Shown here: one piece after another, positions 6,025 to 11,593 of the stretch
Layout: every line of letters begins with the position of its first letter
Numbering within the stretch: position 1 is the first letter of the stretch
NCBI GenBank assembly: GCA_934597465.1
Contig: CAKTSC010000010.1
Span: forward strand, 1 to 16,088
DNA from: an uncultured Dysosmobacter sp.
GTDB lineage: Bacteria > Bacillota > Clostridia > Oscillospirales > Oscillospiraceae
Length of the DNA stretch: 16,088 nt
Direction of reading: 5' to 3'
Program-made: the position numbers and the translations under genes
The notes under the pieces: model-generated
Database searches by the model: none
What the model saw: the letters and a program-made list of their open reading frames with translations, nothing else
What the model was told of the DNA's origin: nothing

Positions 6025-7047
6025 TTATTTGGGCAGGCGAACCATGTCGGGGGTGATCTCCGCCAGGGAGTGGGCCCCGCACATGGCCATGGTGTCCGCC
6101 AGCTCGGCGCGGAGCTTGTCCACGTAGGCCTGCACGCCCTCGGCCCCCGCGCCGTAAACGGCGGTGACGAAGGGCCGCCCGATGAGCACGGCGTCCGCCC
6201 CCAGGGCCAGGGCCTTGAAGACATCCACGCCCGTGCGGATGCCGCCGTCCACCAGGATCTTCAGCTTGCCGCCCACGGCCTCCGCGATCTCCGGCAGCAC
6301 CTCCGCCGTGGCGGGACACTGATCCAGCACCCGCCCGCCGTGGTTGGAGACCACGATGCCGGCGGCCCCGGCGGCCAGGGCCTTCTCCGCCCCCCGGGCG
6401 GTCATGATGCCCTTGAGCAGGAAGGGACGGCCCGCCCATCCGGCGATCGTGCGCAGCTCCTCCACGGTCTTGCTCCCGGCGGGAGGATCGCAGTTTTTCA
6501 GGAAGGGGAGCCCGGCGGCGTCGATGTCCATGGCGATGGCGAAGGGCCCGGCGGCGGCCGCCGCCTCCATCTTGGTGCGCACCAGCTCCATGTTCCAGGG
6601 CTTCACCGTGGGCACGCCCACGCCGTCCGCCGCGCCGATGGCGTGGACGGCGGCCTCCATCACCGCGGGGTTGGTGCCGTCGCCGGTGAAGGCGGCGATC
6701 CCGGCCCGGCGGCAGGCGGAGACCAGGATGTCGTTATAGGCGTTGTCGTCGTAAAGGTCGCCGTAGTGGAGCTTCATGGCGCCGATGGGGGCGGCGAAGA
6801 CCGGCAGGTCAAAGCGGCGGCCGAAGAGCTCCAGCTGGGTGTCCGGCGGGCAGTTCGCGCCGATGGTATCCATGTTGACGCAGATCTCCTGCCACTTCTG
6901 GTAGTTGCGGATGAAGCCGGTGCCCAGGCCCTTGGCGCCGGGGCCGGGGACGGCGTTGCGGCAGCCCAGGCCGTTGCACACGGGGCAGGCCTTGCAGTAG
7001 GGCCCCACCCGGCCACGGGCGGCGGCGATGACTTCAGGATAGGTCAT
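6025..7047 (-). CDS. FMN-dependent alpha-hydroxy-acid oxidizing protein
   Basis: A 340-aa TIM-barrel flavoenzyme of the lactate/glycolate oxidase family, which oxidises 2-hydroxy acids to 2-keto acids with FMN, in the cytoplasm. Seen: PVFAAPIGAM (81-91), FMN-contacting K212 in PFLLKGIMT, catalytic base H236 and substrate-binding R239 in SNHGGR, DGGIR (267-271) and ADAVLIGRPF phosphate-binding loops. The N-terminus carries an unusual cysteine group, C18-x2-C21-x2-C24-x4-C29, which I recall from clostridial relatives. In an anaerobe the enzyme more likely passes electrons to a carrier than to oxygen (inference). The start at 7047 is set by AGGAGG nine bases upstream; a 64-codon upstream extension of the frame is non-coding and overlaps the promoter. 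A consensus promoter precedes it. The substrate is unknown. Confidence 0.85.
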   Translation of the reverse strand: MTYPEVIAAARGRVGPYCKACPVCNGLGCRNAVPGPGAKGLGTGFIRNYQKWQEICVNMDTIGANCPPDTQLELFGRRFDLPVFAAPIGAMKLHYGDLYDDNAYNDILVSACRRAGIAAFTGDGTNPAVMEAAVHAIGAADGVGVPTVKPWNMELVRTKMEAAAAAGPFAIAMDIDAAGLPFLKNCDPPAGSKTVEELRTIAGWAGRPFLLKGIMTARGAEKALAAGAAGIVVSNHGGRVLDQCPATAEVLPEIAEAVGGKLKILVDGGIRTGVDVFKALALGADAVLIGRPFVTAVYGAGAEGVQAYVDKLRAELADTMAMCGAHSLAEITPDMVRLPK

Positions 7048-7083
7048 GGAAGCGTTCCTCCTGTTTCTTGAACTGATGCCGCC

Positions 7084-7112
7084 ATTATAGTGCGCTTTCC
7101 GGCAAACCGCAA
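7084..7112 (-). promoter_or_regulatory. Sigma-A-type promoter for the alpha-hydroxy-acid oxidizing gene
   Basis: On the minus strand, -35 TTGCGG (7112-7107), a 17-bp spacer, and -10 TATAAT (7089-7084), about 37 bp upstream of the start codon. Confidence 0.75.
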
Positions 7113-7198
7113 GTGGAAAAACGCACAAAGATTTGCCGTTCTGTTTGCCGGGGACGGACAGCCGCCCGCTGGCGGCAAAAAAATTTCCCCGCAGCCCC

Positions 7199-7227
7199 TT
7201 GACAACGGGACGCGACAAGTGTATATT
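7199..7227 (+). promoter_or_regulatory. Near-consensus promoter for the XRE/DUF3169 operon
   Basis: -35 TTGACA (7199-7204), 17-bp spacer, -10 TATATT (7222-7227); transcription would start near 7234, exactly where the first operator-like repeat begins. Confidence 0.8.
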
Positions 7228-7233
7228 GCAAAA

Positions 7234-7272
7234 TGACAATGATAGTTGTCAATACGACAAGAACGGTTGTCA
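7234..7272. promoter_or_regulatory. Tandem operator-like inverted repeats (YGACAA-N6-TTGTCA)
   Basis: Two 18-bp sites, TGACAA-N6-TTGTCA (7234-7251) and CGACAA-N6-TTGTCA (7255-7272), with centres 21 bp apart, i.e. two helical turns. A further half-site CGACAA begins at 7213, again 21 bp earlier, overlapping the promoter spacer. They lie at the predicted transcription start and just upstream of the ribosome site of the XRE gene, so repression by that regulator is the simplest reading. Confidence 0.65.
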
Positions 7273-7286
7273 GAAGGAGGGACGGC

Positions 7287-7502
7287 ATGATCCTGCGGAA
7301 CCGGTTGAAGGAGCGCCGTGCCGCGCTGGGCGTGAACCAGCAGGAGATGGGGCGCCTGTGCGGCGTTTCCCGGCAGACCATCAGCCTCATTGAGCGGGGG
7401 GATTACTCCCCGTCCGTCACCCTGGCCCTGACCATCGCCGGGGCTTGCGGCGTCACGGTGGAGGACGTTTTCTATCTGGAGGAGAAGCATGAAGTGCAAT
7501 GA
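7287..7502 (+). CDS. XRE-family helix-turn-helix regulator (71 aa)
   Basis: A 71-residue protein consisting almost entirely of an HTH_3/cro-like domain: RLKERRAALGVNQQEMGRLC (6-25), the turn and recognition helix GVSRQTISLIERGDYSPS (26-43), then ALTIAGACGVTVEDVFYLE. It has no ligand-binding domain and probably binds as a dimer. The start at 7287 follows AAGGAGG with a 6-nt spacer; an upstream ATG at 7233 lies inside the operator region and is rejected. The stop overlaps the DUF3169 gene by 14 bp. Short XRE proteins of the YgzD type are regularly paired with a DUF3169 or similar membrane protein, with which they may form a regulatory unit. It most likely autoregulates via the tandem repeats upstream. 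Confidence 0.9.
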   Translation: MILRNRLKERRAALGVNQQEMGRLCGVSRQTISLIERGDYSPSVTLALTIAGACGVTVEDVFYLEEKHEVQ

Positions 7503-8283
7503 CGAGATCCGGCAGGCCAACCGAAAGGCCCTGCCGAAGTTTATCCTGCTGGTGGCTTTGGGCGCGGCCGTGGGCGGCGTGCTGGGGTATCTGGCGGCGG
7601 AACACGGGCTGGAGGGTCTCTCCGGCATCCTGCGCCGGGCGGGCCTGGCCTTCGGACAGTGGGCGGCCCCCTGGCTGCTGCTGGCCCTGGCCGTGGCCGT
7701 CCCGGCGGCGGGCGTTCCCCTGTACCGCCGGGCCAGGGCTCTGCTGGCGGGCTGGGACGGGGAGGAGGAAGCCCTCTCCGACCGGATCGAGTGGAAGCTC
7801 TCCCTGGCCCTGTGGCTTGAGGGCGGGGCGCTGATCCTGGCCCTCTTCCTGCTGACGGCGGCGTACTCCGGGGGCTTTGTGATGTTGGAGAGCCCCGGCG
7901 GCGCGGGGCGGTTCCTCCTCAGCATCGGGGCCTTTCTGGCTGTCCTGGCGGAGACGGTGCTCCTCCAGCAGAAGTGCGCGGACGCCGCCAAGCGCATGAA
8001 CCCCGAGAAGACCGCCTCCGTCTACGATATGAAGTTCCAGCGCAAGTGGGTGGAGAGCTGCGACGAGGCGGAGAAGCTCCTCATGGGCCGCTGCGCCTTC
8101 CGGGCCTTCCGGGTCACCAACGGGGTCTGCACGGCCCTGGCCCTGGTGCTGGCCGTGGCCGCCCTGGCGCTGGGCACCGGGATCCTGCCGTCCCTTGTGG
8201 TCTGCCTCATCTGGCTGGTGAACCTCTGCGTCTACTGCGGGGAGTCCCTGCGCCTCTCCCGCTCCGGCGTCCGGATCTCCTGA
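7489..8283 (+). CDS. DUF3169-like integral membrane protein
   Basis: A 264-aa membrane protein with about six hydrophobic segments (roughly 17-37, 58-77, 103-126, 139-158, 207-229, 231-250) separated by charged loops; a longer hydrophilic stretch around 160-203 (QQKCADAAKRMNPEKTASVY and following) carries the conserved-looking part. Its size, topology and pairing with a short XRE regulator match DUF3169, whose function I do not know. The ATG at 7489 lies inside the XRE gene (14-bp overlap, GGAGGAG upstream), so the two are translationally coupled. A terminator follows 11 bp after the stop. The family assignment rests on topology, motif impression and context rather than a catalytic signature. 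Confidence 0.75.
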   Translation: MKCNDEIRQANRKALPKFILLVALGAAVGGVLGYLAAEHGLEGLSGILRRAGLAFGQWAAPWLLLALAVAVPAAGVPLYRRARALLAGWDGEEEALSDRIEWKLSLALWLEGGALILALFLLTAAYSGGFVMLESPGGAGRFLLSIGAFLAVLAETVLLQQKCADAAKRMNPEKTASVYDMKFQRKWVESCDEAEKLLMGRCAFRAFRVTNGVCTALALVLAVAALALGTGILPSLVVCLIWLVNLCVYCGESLRLSRSGVRIS

Positions 8284-8294
8284 GGGAGGATCGG

Positions 8295-8332
8295 AAAGCC
8301 GCCCTTCCCCGGTGGGGAAGGGCGGCTTTTTC
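8295..8332 (+). terminator. Terminator after the XRE/DUF3169 operon
   Basis: A perfect 16-bp stem (8295-8310 with 8314-8329), 3-nt loop GGT, followed by TTT. The AAA on its left side allows use from the converging GIY-YIG gene as well. Confidence 0.9.
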
Positions 8333-8355
8333 CGTGGGTTCCGGGACTTCCGGGG

Positions 8356-8631
8356 TCACGGCTCCTCCCGCTCCGCGGGGGCTTCCCCCGCAGGGGAGAG
8401 GAGGCGCAGCTTCTTCGCCCGGGGCAGGCGCTTGATGGCGGCCTCCCGGCGGAGGGCGGCGGACTTGTCCGGCAGCTCCTCCCGGTAGACCACGGCCTCC
8501 GGCGGGTGGGAGCGGGTGTACCGGGCCCCCGTCCCGTCCAGGTGCTGGGCAAAGCGGCGGTTTACGTCGGTGGTGACGCCGGTATAGAGGCTGCCGTCCC
8601 GGCAGCGGAGCATGTAGACCCACCAGGCCAT
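8356..8631 (-). CDS. GIY-YIG nuclease-superfamily protein (UPF0213/YhbQ-like)
   Basis: A 91-aa single-domain protein. The GIY-YIG core is visible as WVYMLRCRDGSLYTGVT (residues 4-20; 'VYM' and 'YTG' stand for GIY and YIG), with the catalytic-type Arg in DVNRRFAQH (about 25-26) and a Glu in RREAAIKRL (63). YARYTRS-type sequence (ARYTRSHPPEAVVY) is characteristic of the UPF0213/YhbQ group. Family members have been linked to DNA repair or structure-specific nicking, but the role here is unknown. The start at 8631 gives the standard MAWWVYML beginning and has a G-run (GGGGGG) six bases upstream; in-frame codons further up are not family-like. The tail after residue 78 is Pro/Glu-rich. Confidence 0.85.
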   Translation of the reverse strand: MAWWVYMLRCRDGSLYTGVTTDVNRRFAQHLDGTGARYTRSHPPEAVVYREELPDKSAALRREAAIKRLPRAKKLRLLSPAGEAPAEREEP

Positions 8632-8678
8632 GCGGATCCCCCCTGACCCATCCATGATAGCCGAGCCGCCCCGGCCTG

Positions 8679-8786
8679 TCAAGGTGCGGATGGCCCCGCC
8701 GCCAGGGCGAAGCTGCCGGAGAGCAGGGCCAGGATGCTGTCCCCGGCCCCGGCCGGGGCGGGATGCTTCCGCAAAAACTCCTTCAT
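8679..8786 (-). CDS. Possible 35-aa peptide, unknown
   Basis: ATG 8786 preceded by GGAAGG about 7 nt upstream, then MKEFLRKHPAPAGAGDSILA and a hydrophobic stretch ILALLSGSFALAAG, ending with TGA 8679. A good ribosome site and a plausible small membrane segment support it; its size and GC-rich composition do not. It sits between the decayed XRE gene (34 bp before) and the GIY-YIG gene, same strand. Near its end the other frame stays open into the region before the GIY-YIG start, so it may be the remnant of a longer gene. Confidence 0.3.
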   Translation of the reverse strand: MKEFLRKHPAPAGAGDSILALLSGSFALAAGPSAP

Positions 8787-8820
8787 GGAACCACCTTCCT
8801 TCCCTTGCGTTTTCGGGGTC

Positions 8821-9358
8821 TCACTTCCGGGCGGAGAGGGGCAGGAACACGCAGCACCCGGCGCAGAGCCCCCAGAGGAGCCGGAGCGGCGGCACGCCCA
8901 TCACCAGCAGCGCCAGCGTCAGCCCCGCGCCGCCGGCAGGAAGCAGCCGCAGGCCAGGCGGCTGCCCCGGTCTTCCCGGTTCCGGAGGTAGAGACAGGCC
9001 CCCACCGCCGCCAGGGCGGCCATGGCCCCGAAGAGGTAGGCCCCGCCGGGGCTGGAGTGCCCGCTGAGCCACACCGGCCTCCCGGCGGCCGCCGTCACCA
9101 GGATGGCCAGCAGGGTGGCCGTCCGATCCTGCCGCCGGTTGTCCCGGGCCAGGGTGACGGCGCTCCGCAGCAGCTCCGTCACCTCGCGGTCGGAGAGGGC
9201 TCCGGGGTATTGATGTCCGGGAAGCCCACGCCGCTCTCCCGGCGGCTCACCGCCTTGTCCGTGACGCCGATGCGTCCCGCCGGCTCCGCCTGGGTCAGGT
9301 TCTGCGCCCGGCGGGTCTCCGCCAGGAACTTTCCGAATACTGCCGCATCCATTGGCAT
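8821..9358 (-). pseudogene. Decayed XRE-family regulator with membrane-segment tail
   Basis: The N-terminal piece (from ATG 9358 or 9352) is a recognisable HTH: AAVFGKFLAETRRAQNLTQA, GRIGVTDKAVSRRESGVGFPDINT. It stops prematurely at PEPSPTAR. Adding one base near 9191-9202 restores EPLSDREVTELLRSAVTLA in the next frame, followed by hydrophobic segments (TATLLAILVTAAAG; GAYLFGAMAALAAVGACLYL). A second frame change near 8921-8945 leads to LTLALLVMGVPPLRLLWGLC and a stop at 8821. Relatives normally read QAELAG, SRWERG and NTLEPL; here Leu-to-Pro, Trp-to-Arg and Arg-to-Ser changes are seen at those sites, so this is real decay rather than sequencing error alone. In intact relatives the HTH is joined to a membrane domain and autoregulates. 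Confidence 0.8.
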
Positions 9359-9447
9359 TGACCCCTTCGCTTGTCTGCCCTCCGTATCGCCCCGGGGTGG
9401 CGGAAAGTCAACCGACGGAGCGGGGAGCGGGCGCTTTCCGCCCCCGA

Positions 9448-9484
9448 CGATTCGTTTCCCCGGGCGAATCGCAGAAATTTCTGC
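9448..9484. promoter_or_regulatory. Adjacent inverted repeats upstream of decayed XRE gene and iron-sulfur gene
   Basis: CGATTCG (9448-9454) pairs with CGAATCG (9465-9471), and directly abutting is the perfect 14-bp palindrome GCAGAAATTTCTGC (9471-9484). They lie in the 207-bp divergent region between the XRE pseudogene and the iron-sulfur protein. They could be operators of the lost regulator; no function can be shown. Confidence 0.4.
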
Positions 9485-9489
9485 GGTTT

Positions 9490-9532
9490 TGTTGTTCCAA
9501 CAACAGACTTTCCCGCCGGGATGCCCTATACT
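9490..9532 (+). promoter_or_regulatory. Promoter with Crp/Fnr-like inverted repeat for the iron-sulfur protein gene
   Basis: -10 TATACT (9527-9532) without a good -35. The inverted repeat TGTTGTT-CC-AACAACA (9490-9505) is centred at 9497.5, about -41.5 from a start predicted near 9539. That is the classic position of a class II activator site of the Crp/Fnr family. Confidence 0.55.
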
Positions 9533-9565
9533 GACACCAGCAACGAAGAAAAGGAGGATCACGAT

Positions 9566-10261
9566 ATGATCCGGAAAATCATCCATATCGACGAGGAAAA
9601 ATGCAACGGCTGCGGCGCCTGCGCCGCCGCCTGCCACGAGGGCGCCATCGGCATGGTGGACGGGAAGGCCAGGCTCCTGCGGGACGACTACTGCGACGGG
9701 CTGGGGGACTGCCTGCCCGCCTGCCCCACCGGGGCCATCACCTTTGTGGAGCGGGAGGCCGCCGCCTATGACGAGGCCGCCGTCCAGGCGGCAAAGAAGT
9801 CCAAAGGCGAGGTCTTCCACGGCTGCCCGGGGCAGCGGATGCGCCTCTTCCACCGACAGGAGACCGCAGCAAAGCCGGAGGCCGCCGCCCCAGCGGAGAG
9901 CCAGCTGGCCCAGTGGCCCTGCCAGATCCGGTTGGTGCCGGTGAAGGCCCCCTACTTCGACGGGGCCAAGCTCCTGGTGGCGGCGGACTGCACCGCCTAC
10001 GCCTACGCCAGCTTCCACCGGGACTTCATGCGGGGCCGGGTGACGGTCATCGGCTGCCCCAAGCTGGACGCCGTGGACTACCGGGAGAAGCTCGCCGCCA
10101 TCCTGGAGCAGAACGACATCCGGGAGCTCACCATCCTGCGGATGGAGGTTCCCTGCTGCGGCGGGCTGGAGATGGCGGCAAAGGACGCCCTGAAGGCCAG
10201 CGGGAAATTCATCCCCTGGAACGTGGTCACGGTCTCCGTGGACGGAAGGATCCTGGACTGA
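9566..10261 (+). CDS. 4Fe-4S ferredoxin-type protein with cysteine-containing C-terminal domain
   Basis: A 231-aa cytoplasmic iron-sulfur protein. An N-terminal two-cluster ferredoxin domain comes first: C13-x2-C16-x2-C19-x3-C23 (full 4Fe-4S set), then C43-x5-C49-x3-C53-P, in which the usual second cysteine is Leu46. A ~150-residue C-terminal domain with its own conserved-looking cysteines follows: HGCPG, WPCQIRL, VAADCTAYAYASFH, VIGCPKLD and MEVPCCGG. I recall this architecture in Clostridia near hydroxylamine reductase and Crp/Fnr regulators, which would fit redox or nitrosative stress; neither gene is in the window. The start at 9566 follows AAAGGAGG with an 8-nt spacer; the frame upstream is non-coding promoter. 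A cupin gene follows after 97 bp on the same strand. Confidence 0.88.
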   Translation: MIRKIIHIDEEKCNGCGACAAACHEGAIGMVDGKARLLRDDYCDGLGDCLPACPTGAITFVEREAAAYDEAAVQAAKKSKGEVFHGCPGQRMRLFHRQETAAKPEAAAPAESQLAQWPCQIRLVPVKAPYFDGAKLLVAADCTAYAYASFHRDFMRGRVTVIGCPKLDAVDYREKLAAILEQNDIRELTILRMEVPCCGGLEMAAKDALKASGKFIPWNVVTVSVDGRILD

Positions 10262-10358
10262 CGGGGGAAACTATGCTATGATGGGGGCGGGCCGGAAATC
10301 GGCGGCCCCGGAAAAGTGCGGGAAAAACGGAGAAAAACGCGGAAAAGGAGCGTCTTTT

Positions 10359-10688
10359 ATGGAGAAAATGAAGAATATCAGCGCCAAGGAAGTCCTGACC
10401 CTGCGGGAGCAGGTGGCCTATCAGCCGGGGCAGGTAGTGAGCCGCACCCTGGCCCAGAACAGCGCCGTCAGCGTGACCCTCTTCTCCTTTGACAAGGGGG
10501 AGGAGATCAGCACCCACGCCTCCGGCGGGGATGCCTTCGTGACGTGCCTGGACGGCGTGGGGCGCATCACCGTCGACGGGGAGGAGTTCCTCCTGCACCA
10601 GGGGGAGTCCATCGTCATGCCGGCGGGGCATCCCCACGCGGTGTACGGCCAGGAGCAGTTCAAAATGCTGCTGGTAGTGGTCTTCTGA
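10359..10688 (+). CDS. Small single-domain cupin protein
   Basis: A 109-aa cupin_2 barrel: motif 1 region ISTHASGGDAFVTCLDGVGRI (split at residues 50-60 and 61-70; H53 a likely metal ligand) and motif 2 GESIVMPAGHPHAVYG (82-97; H91 and H93). The start at 10359 follows AAAAGGAG with an 8-nt spacer; an upstream extension of the frame (Lys-rich) is rejected. Enzyme, binding or sensing role is unknown. Stand-alone cupins of this size often bind a metal and a small ligand. It probably shares transcripts with the iron-sulfur gene upstream, although a TATGAT box at 10277 could give it its own promoter. A terminator-like hairpin starts 2 bp after the stop. Confidence 0.85.
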   Translation: MEKMKNISAKEVLTLREQVAYQPGQVVSRTLAQNSAVSVTLFSFDKGEEISTHASGGDAFVTCLDGVGRITVDGEEFLLHQGESIVMPAGHPHAVYGQEQFKMLLVVVF

Positions 10689-10690
10689 AA

Positions 10691-10727
10691 TGCGTTTTGC
10701 CTTTGGCAAAAACGCACTCTCCTTTTT
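10691..10727 (+). terminator. Terminator-like hairpin after the cupin gene
   Basis: TGCGTTTTGCC (10691-10701) pairs with GGCAAAAACGCA (10705-10716) with one bulged base, followed by CTCTCCTTTTT. Confidence 0.6.
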
Positions 10728-10788
10728 GGCATTCTCGGAAACGGTGGGTCAAGTTTGTGCAGCAGCAAATGGAGCCGTGCGTTTTTCG

Positions 10789-10821
10789 GTGTGCAGCTCC
10801 CTTGGGGCTGCACACTTTTTT
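10789..10821 (+). terminator. Strong intrinsic terminator in intergenic region
   Basis: A 12-bp stem (10789-10800 with 10804-10815, one G-U pair), CTT loop and TTTTTT. An upstream copy of the left arm, TGTGCAGC (10756-10763), could pair with the right arm instead. Confidence 0.85.
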
Positions 10822-10964
10822 GCGTTTTTTTTACGATTTTTGGGCGAATTTTGCGGTTTTTCGCGGAAATTTTCCGGCGGAAAACGGCGCGCCGGAAAGG
10901 GGGAATCCGGGGGAATTTGGGTGAATTTTCAGAAAATTTCCCCCGATACTATGCAGCCAGCTCA

Positions 10965-10993
10965 TTGTTTTCCGAAAAACGGGCAGGTATGAT
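10965..10993 (+). promoter_or_regulatory. Promoter for the DUF4429/zinc-ribbon operon
   Basis: -35 TTGTTT (10965-10970), 17-bp spacer, -10 TATGAT (10988-10993), about 52 bp upstream of the start codon at 11045. Confidence 0.7.
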
Positions 10994-11044
10994 GGAATTA
11001 CCGGCGCGAGAGCGCAAAATTATAGAGAGAGGAAGTCAGAGCAT

Positions 11045-11581
11045 ATGGAAGAAGCGGTGTATCAACTGAAGGGTGCCAGAGGCCGGAGCATGGATGTCTA
11101 TCCGGACAAGTGCGTCATCCGAACCAAGGTGGGGATCGGCTCTTTCCTGTCGGGCAACGTGACGGATGGCGAGAAGACCATTTACTATGTGGACTGCATC
11201 GGCGTGCAGTTCAAAAAGCCGTCCCTGACCATCGGCTATCTCCAGCTGGAGACGGCGTCCGGCCTGATGAACAACAAGGGCAGCAACTTCTTCAATGAGA
11301 ATACCTTCACCTGGGAGAGCAACGATCTGAACGGGACGATGGAGGAGGTCTACCAGTACGTCAAGCGCCGGGTGGACAAGGCCAAGAACCCGGGAGCCTC
11401 CGCGCCCGCGGCGGCCGCTCCGGCGCTCTCCGTGGCGGATGAGCTTCTGAAGTTCAAGCAGCTTCTGGACATGGGAGTTCTCACCCAGGAGGAGTTCGAC
11501 GCCAAGAAGAAGGAGCTGCTGCAGCAGCCCATGGTTCCCAAGGGCAACGACTTTGACCCGGACGAGCTTCCGAACCTGTAA
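11045..11581 (+). CDS. DUF4429-like protein with C-terminal SHOCT domain
   Basis: A 178-aa soluble protein. Residues 1-110 look like a DUF4429/PH-like beta domain (MDVYPDKCVIRTKV; GEKTIYYVDCIGVQFKKPS; LTIGYLQLETASG; NTFTWES), a ~20-residue Ala/Pro linker follows, then a SHOCT motif (VADELLKFKQLLDMGVLTQE and EFDAKKKELL, about 131-160), a short helical hairpin found at protein ends and thought to mediate oligomerisation. There is no signal peptide or membrane segment. ATG 11045 is preceded by GAGAGGAAG at a slightly long distance. The next gene begins 12 bp after the stop, with AAGGAGG overlapping that stop, so the two form an operon. Function unknown; domain calls are from pattern recognition. 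Confidence 0.8.
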   Translation: MEEAVYQLKGARGRSMDVYPDKCVIRTKVGIGSFLSGNVTDGEKTIYYVDCIGVQFKKPSLTIGYLQLETASGLMNNKGSNFFNENTFTWESNDLNGTMEEVYQYVKRRVDKAKNPGASAPAAAAPALSVADELLKFKQLLDMGVLTQEEFDAKKKELLQQPMVPKGNDFDPDELPNL

Positions 11582-11593
11582 GGAGGGGACGGC

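Larger units (their letters stand above)
10728..11044. other. Non-coding stretch between the cupin and DUF4429 genes
   Basis: The interval from the cupin stop to the next ATG is 356 bp, the longest gene-free stretch here outside the DUF559 unit. It holds a second strong terminator (10789-10821), then about 140 bp of T/A- and G-rich low-complexity sequence (10822-10960) with inverted repeats such as TTTTCC-GGC-GGAAAA and TTTCCGGCG...CGCCGGAAA, and finally a promoter (10965-10993). No ORF with a ribosome site was found. Confidence 0.7.

Noticed and set aside
4842..6224. 460-aa minus-strand frame across the GerMN gene
   Set aside because: Antisense shadow that crosses the 22-bp terminator and runs into the oxidizing-enzyme gene in a different frame.
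6070..7071. 333-aa plus-strand frame opposite the alpha-hydroxy-acid enzyme
   Set aside because: Antisense shadow; low-complexity Gly/His/Val-rich, no motifs.
7048..7239. 64-residue N-terminal extension of the alpha-hydroxy-acid enzyme
   Set aside because: It covers the TTGCGG/TATAAT promoter and the AGGAGG site; family proteins start near the chosen ATG.
8763..9569. 268-aa plus-strand Arg/Pro-rich frame
   Set aside because: Antisense to the XRE pseudogene and intergenic palindromes; no ribosome site or domain.
10755..11069. Phe-rich 104-aa frame before the DUF4429 gene
   Set aside because: It runs through a strong terminator and promoter, lacks a ribosome site and consists of translated low-complexity T/G sequence.
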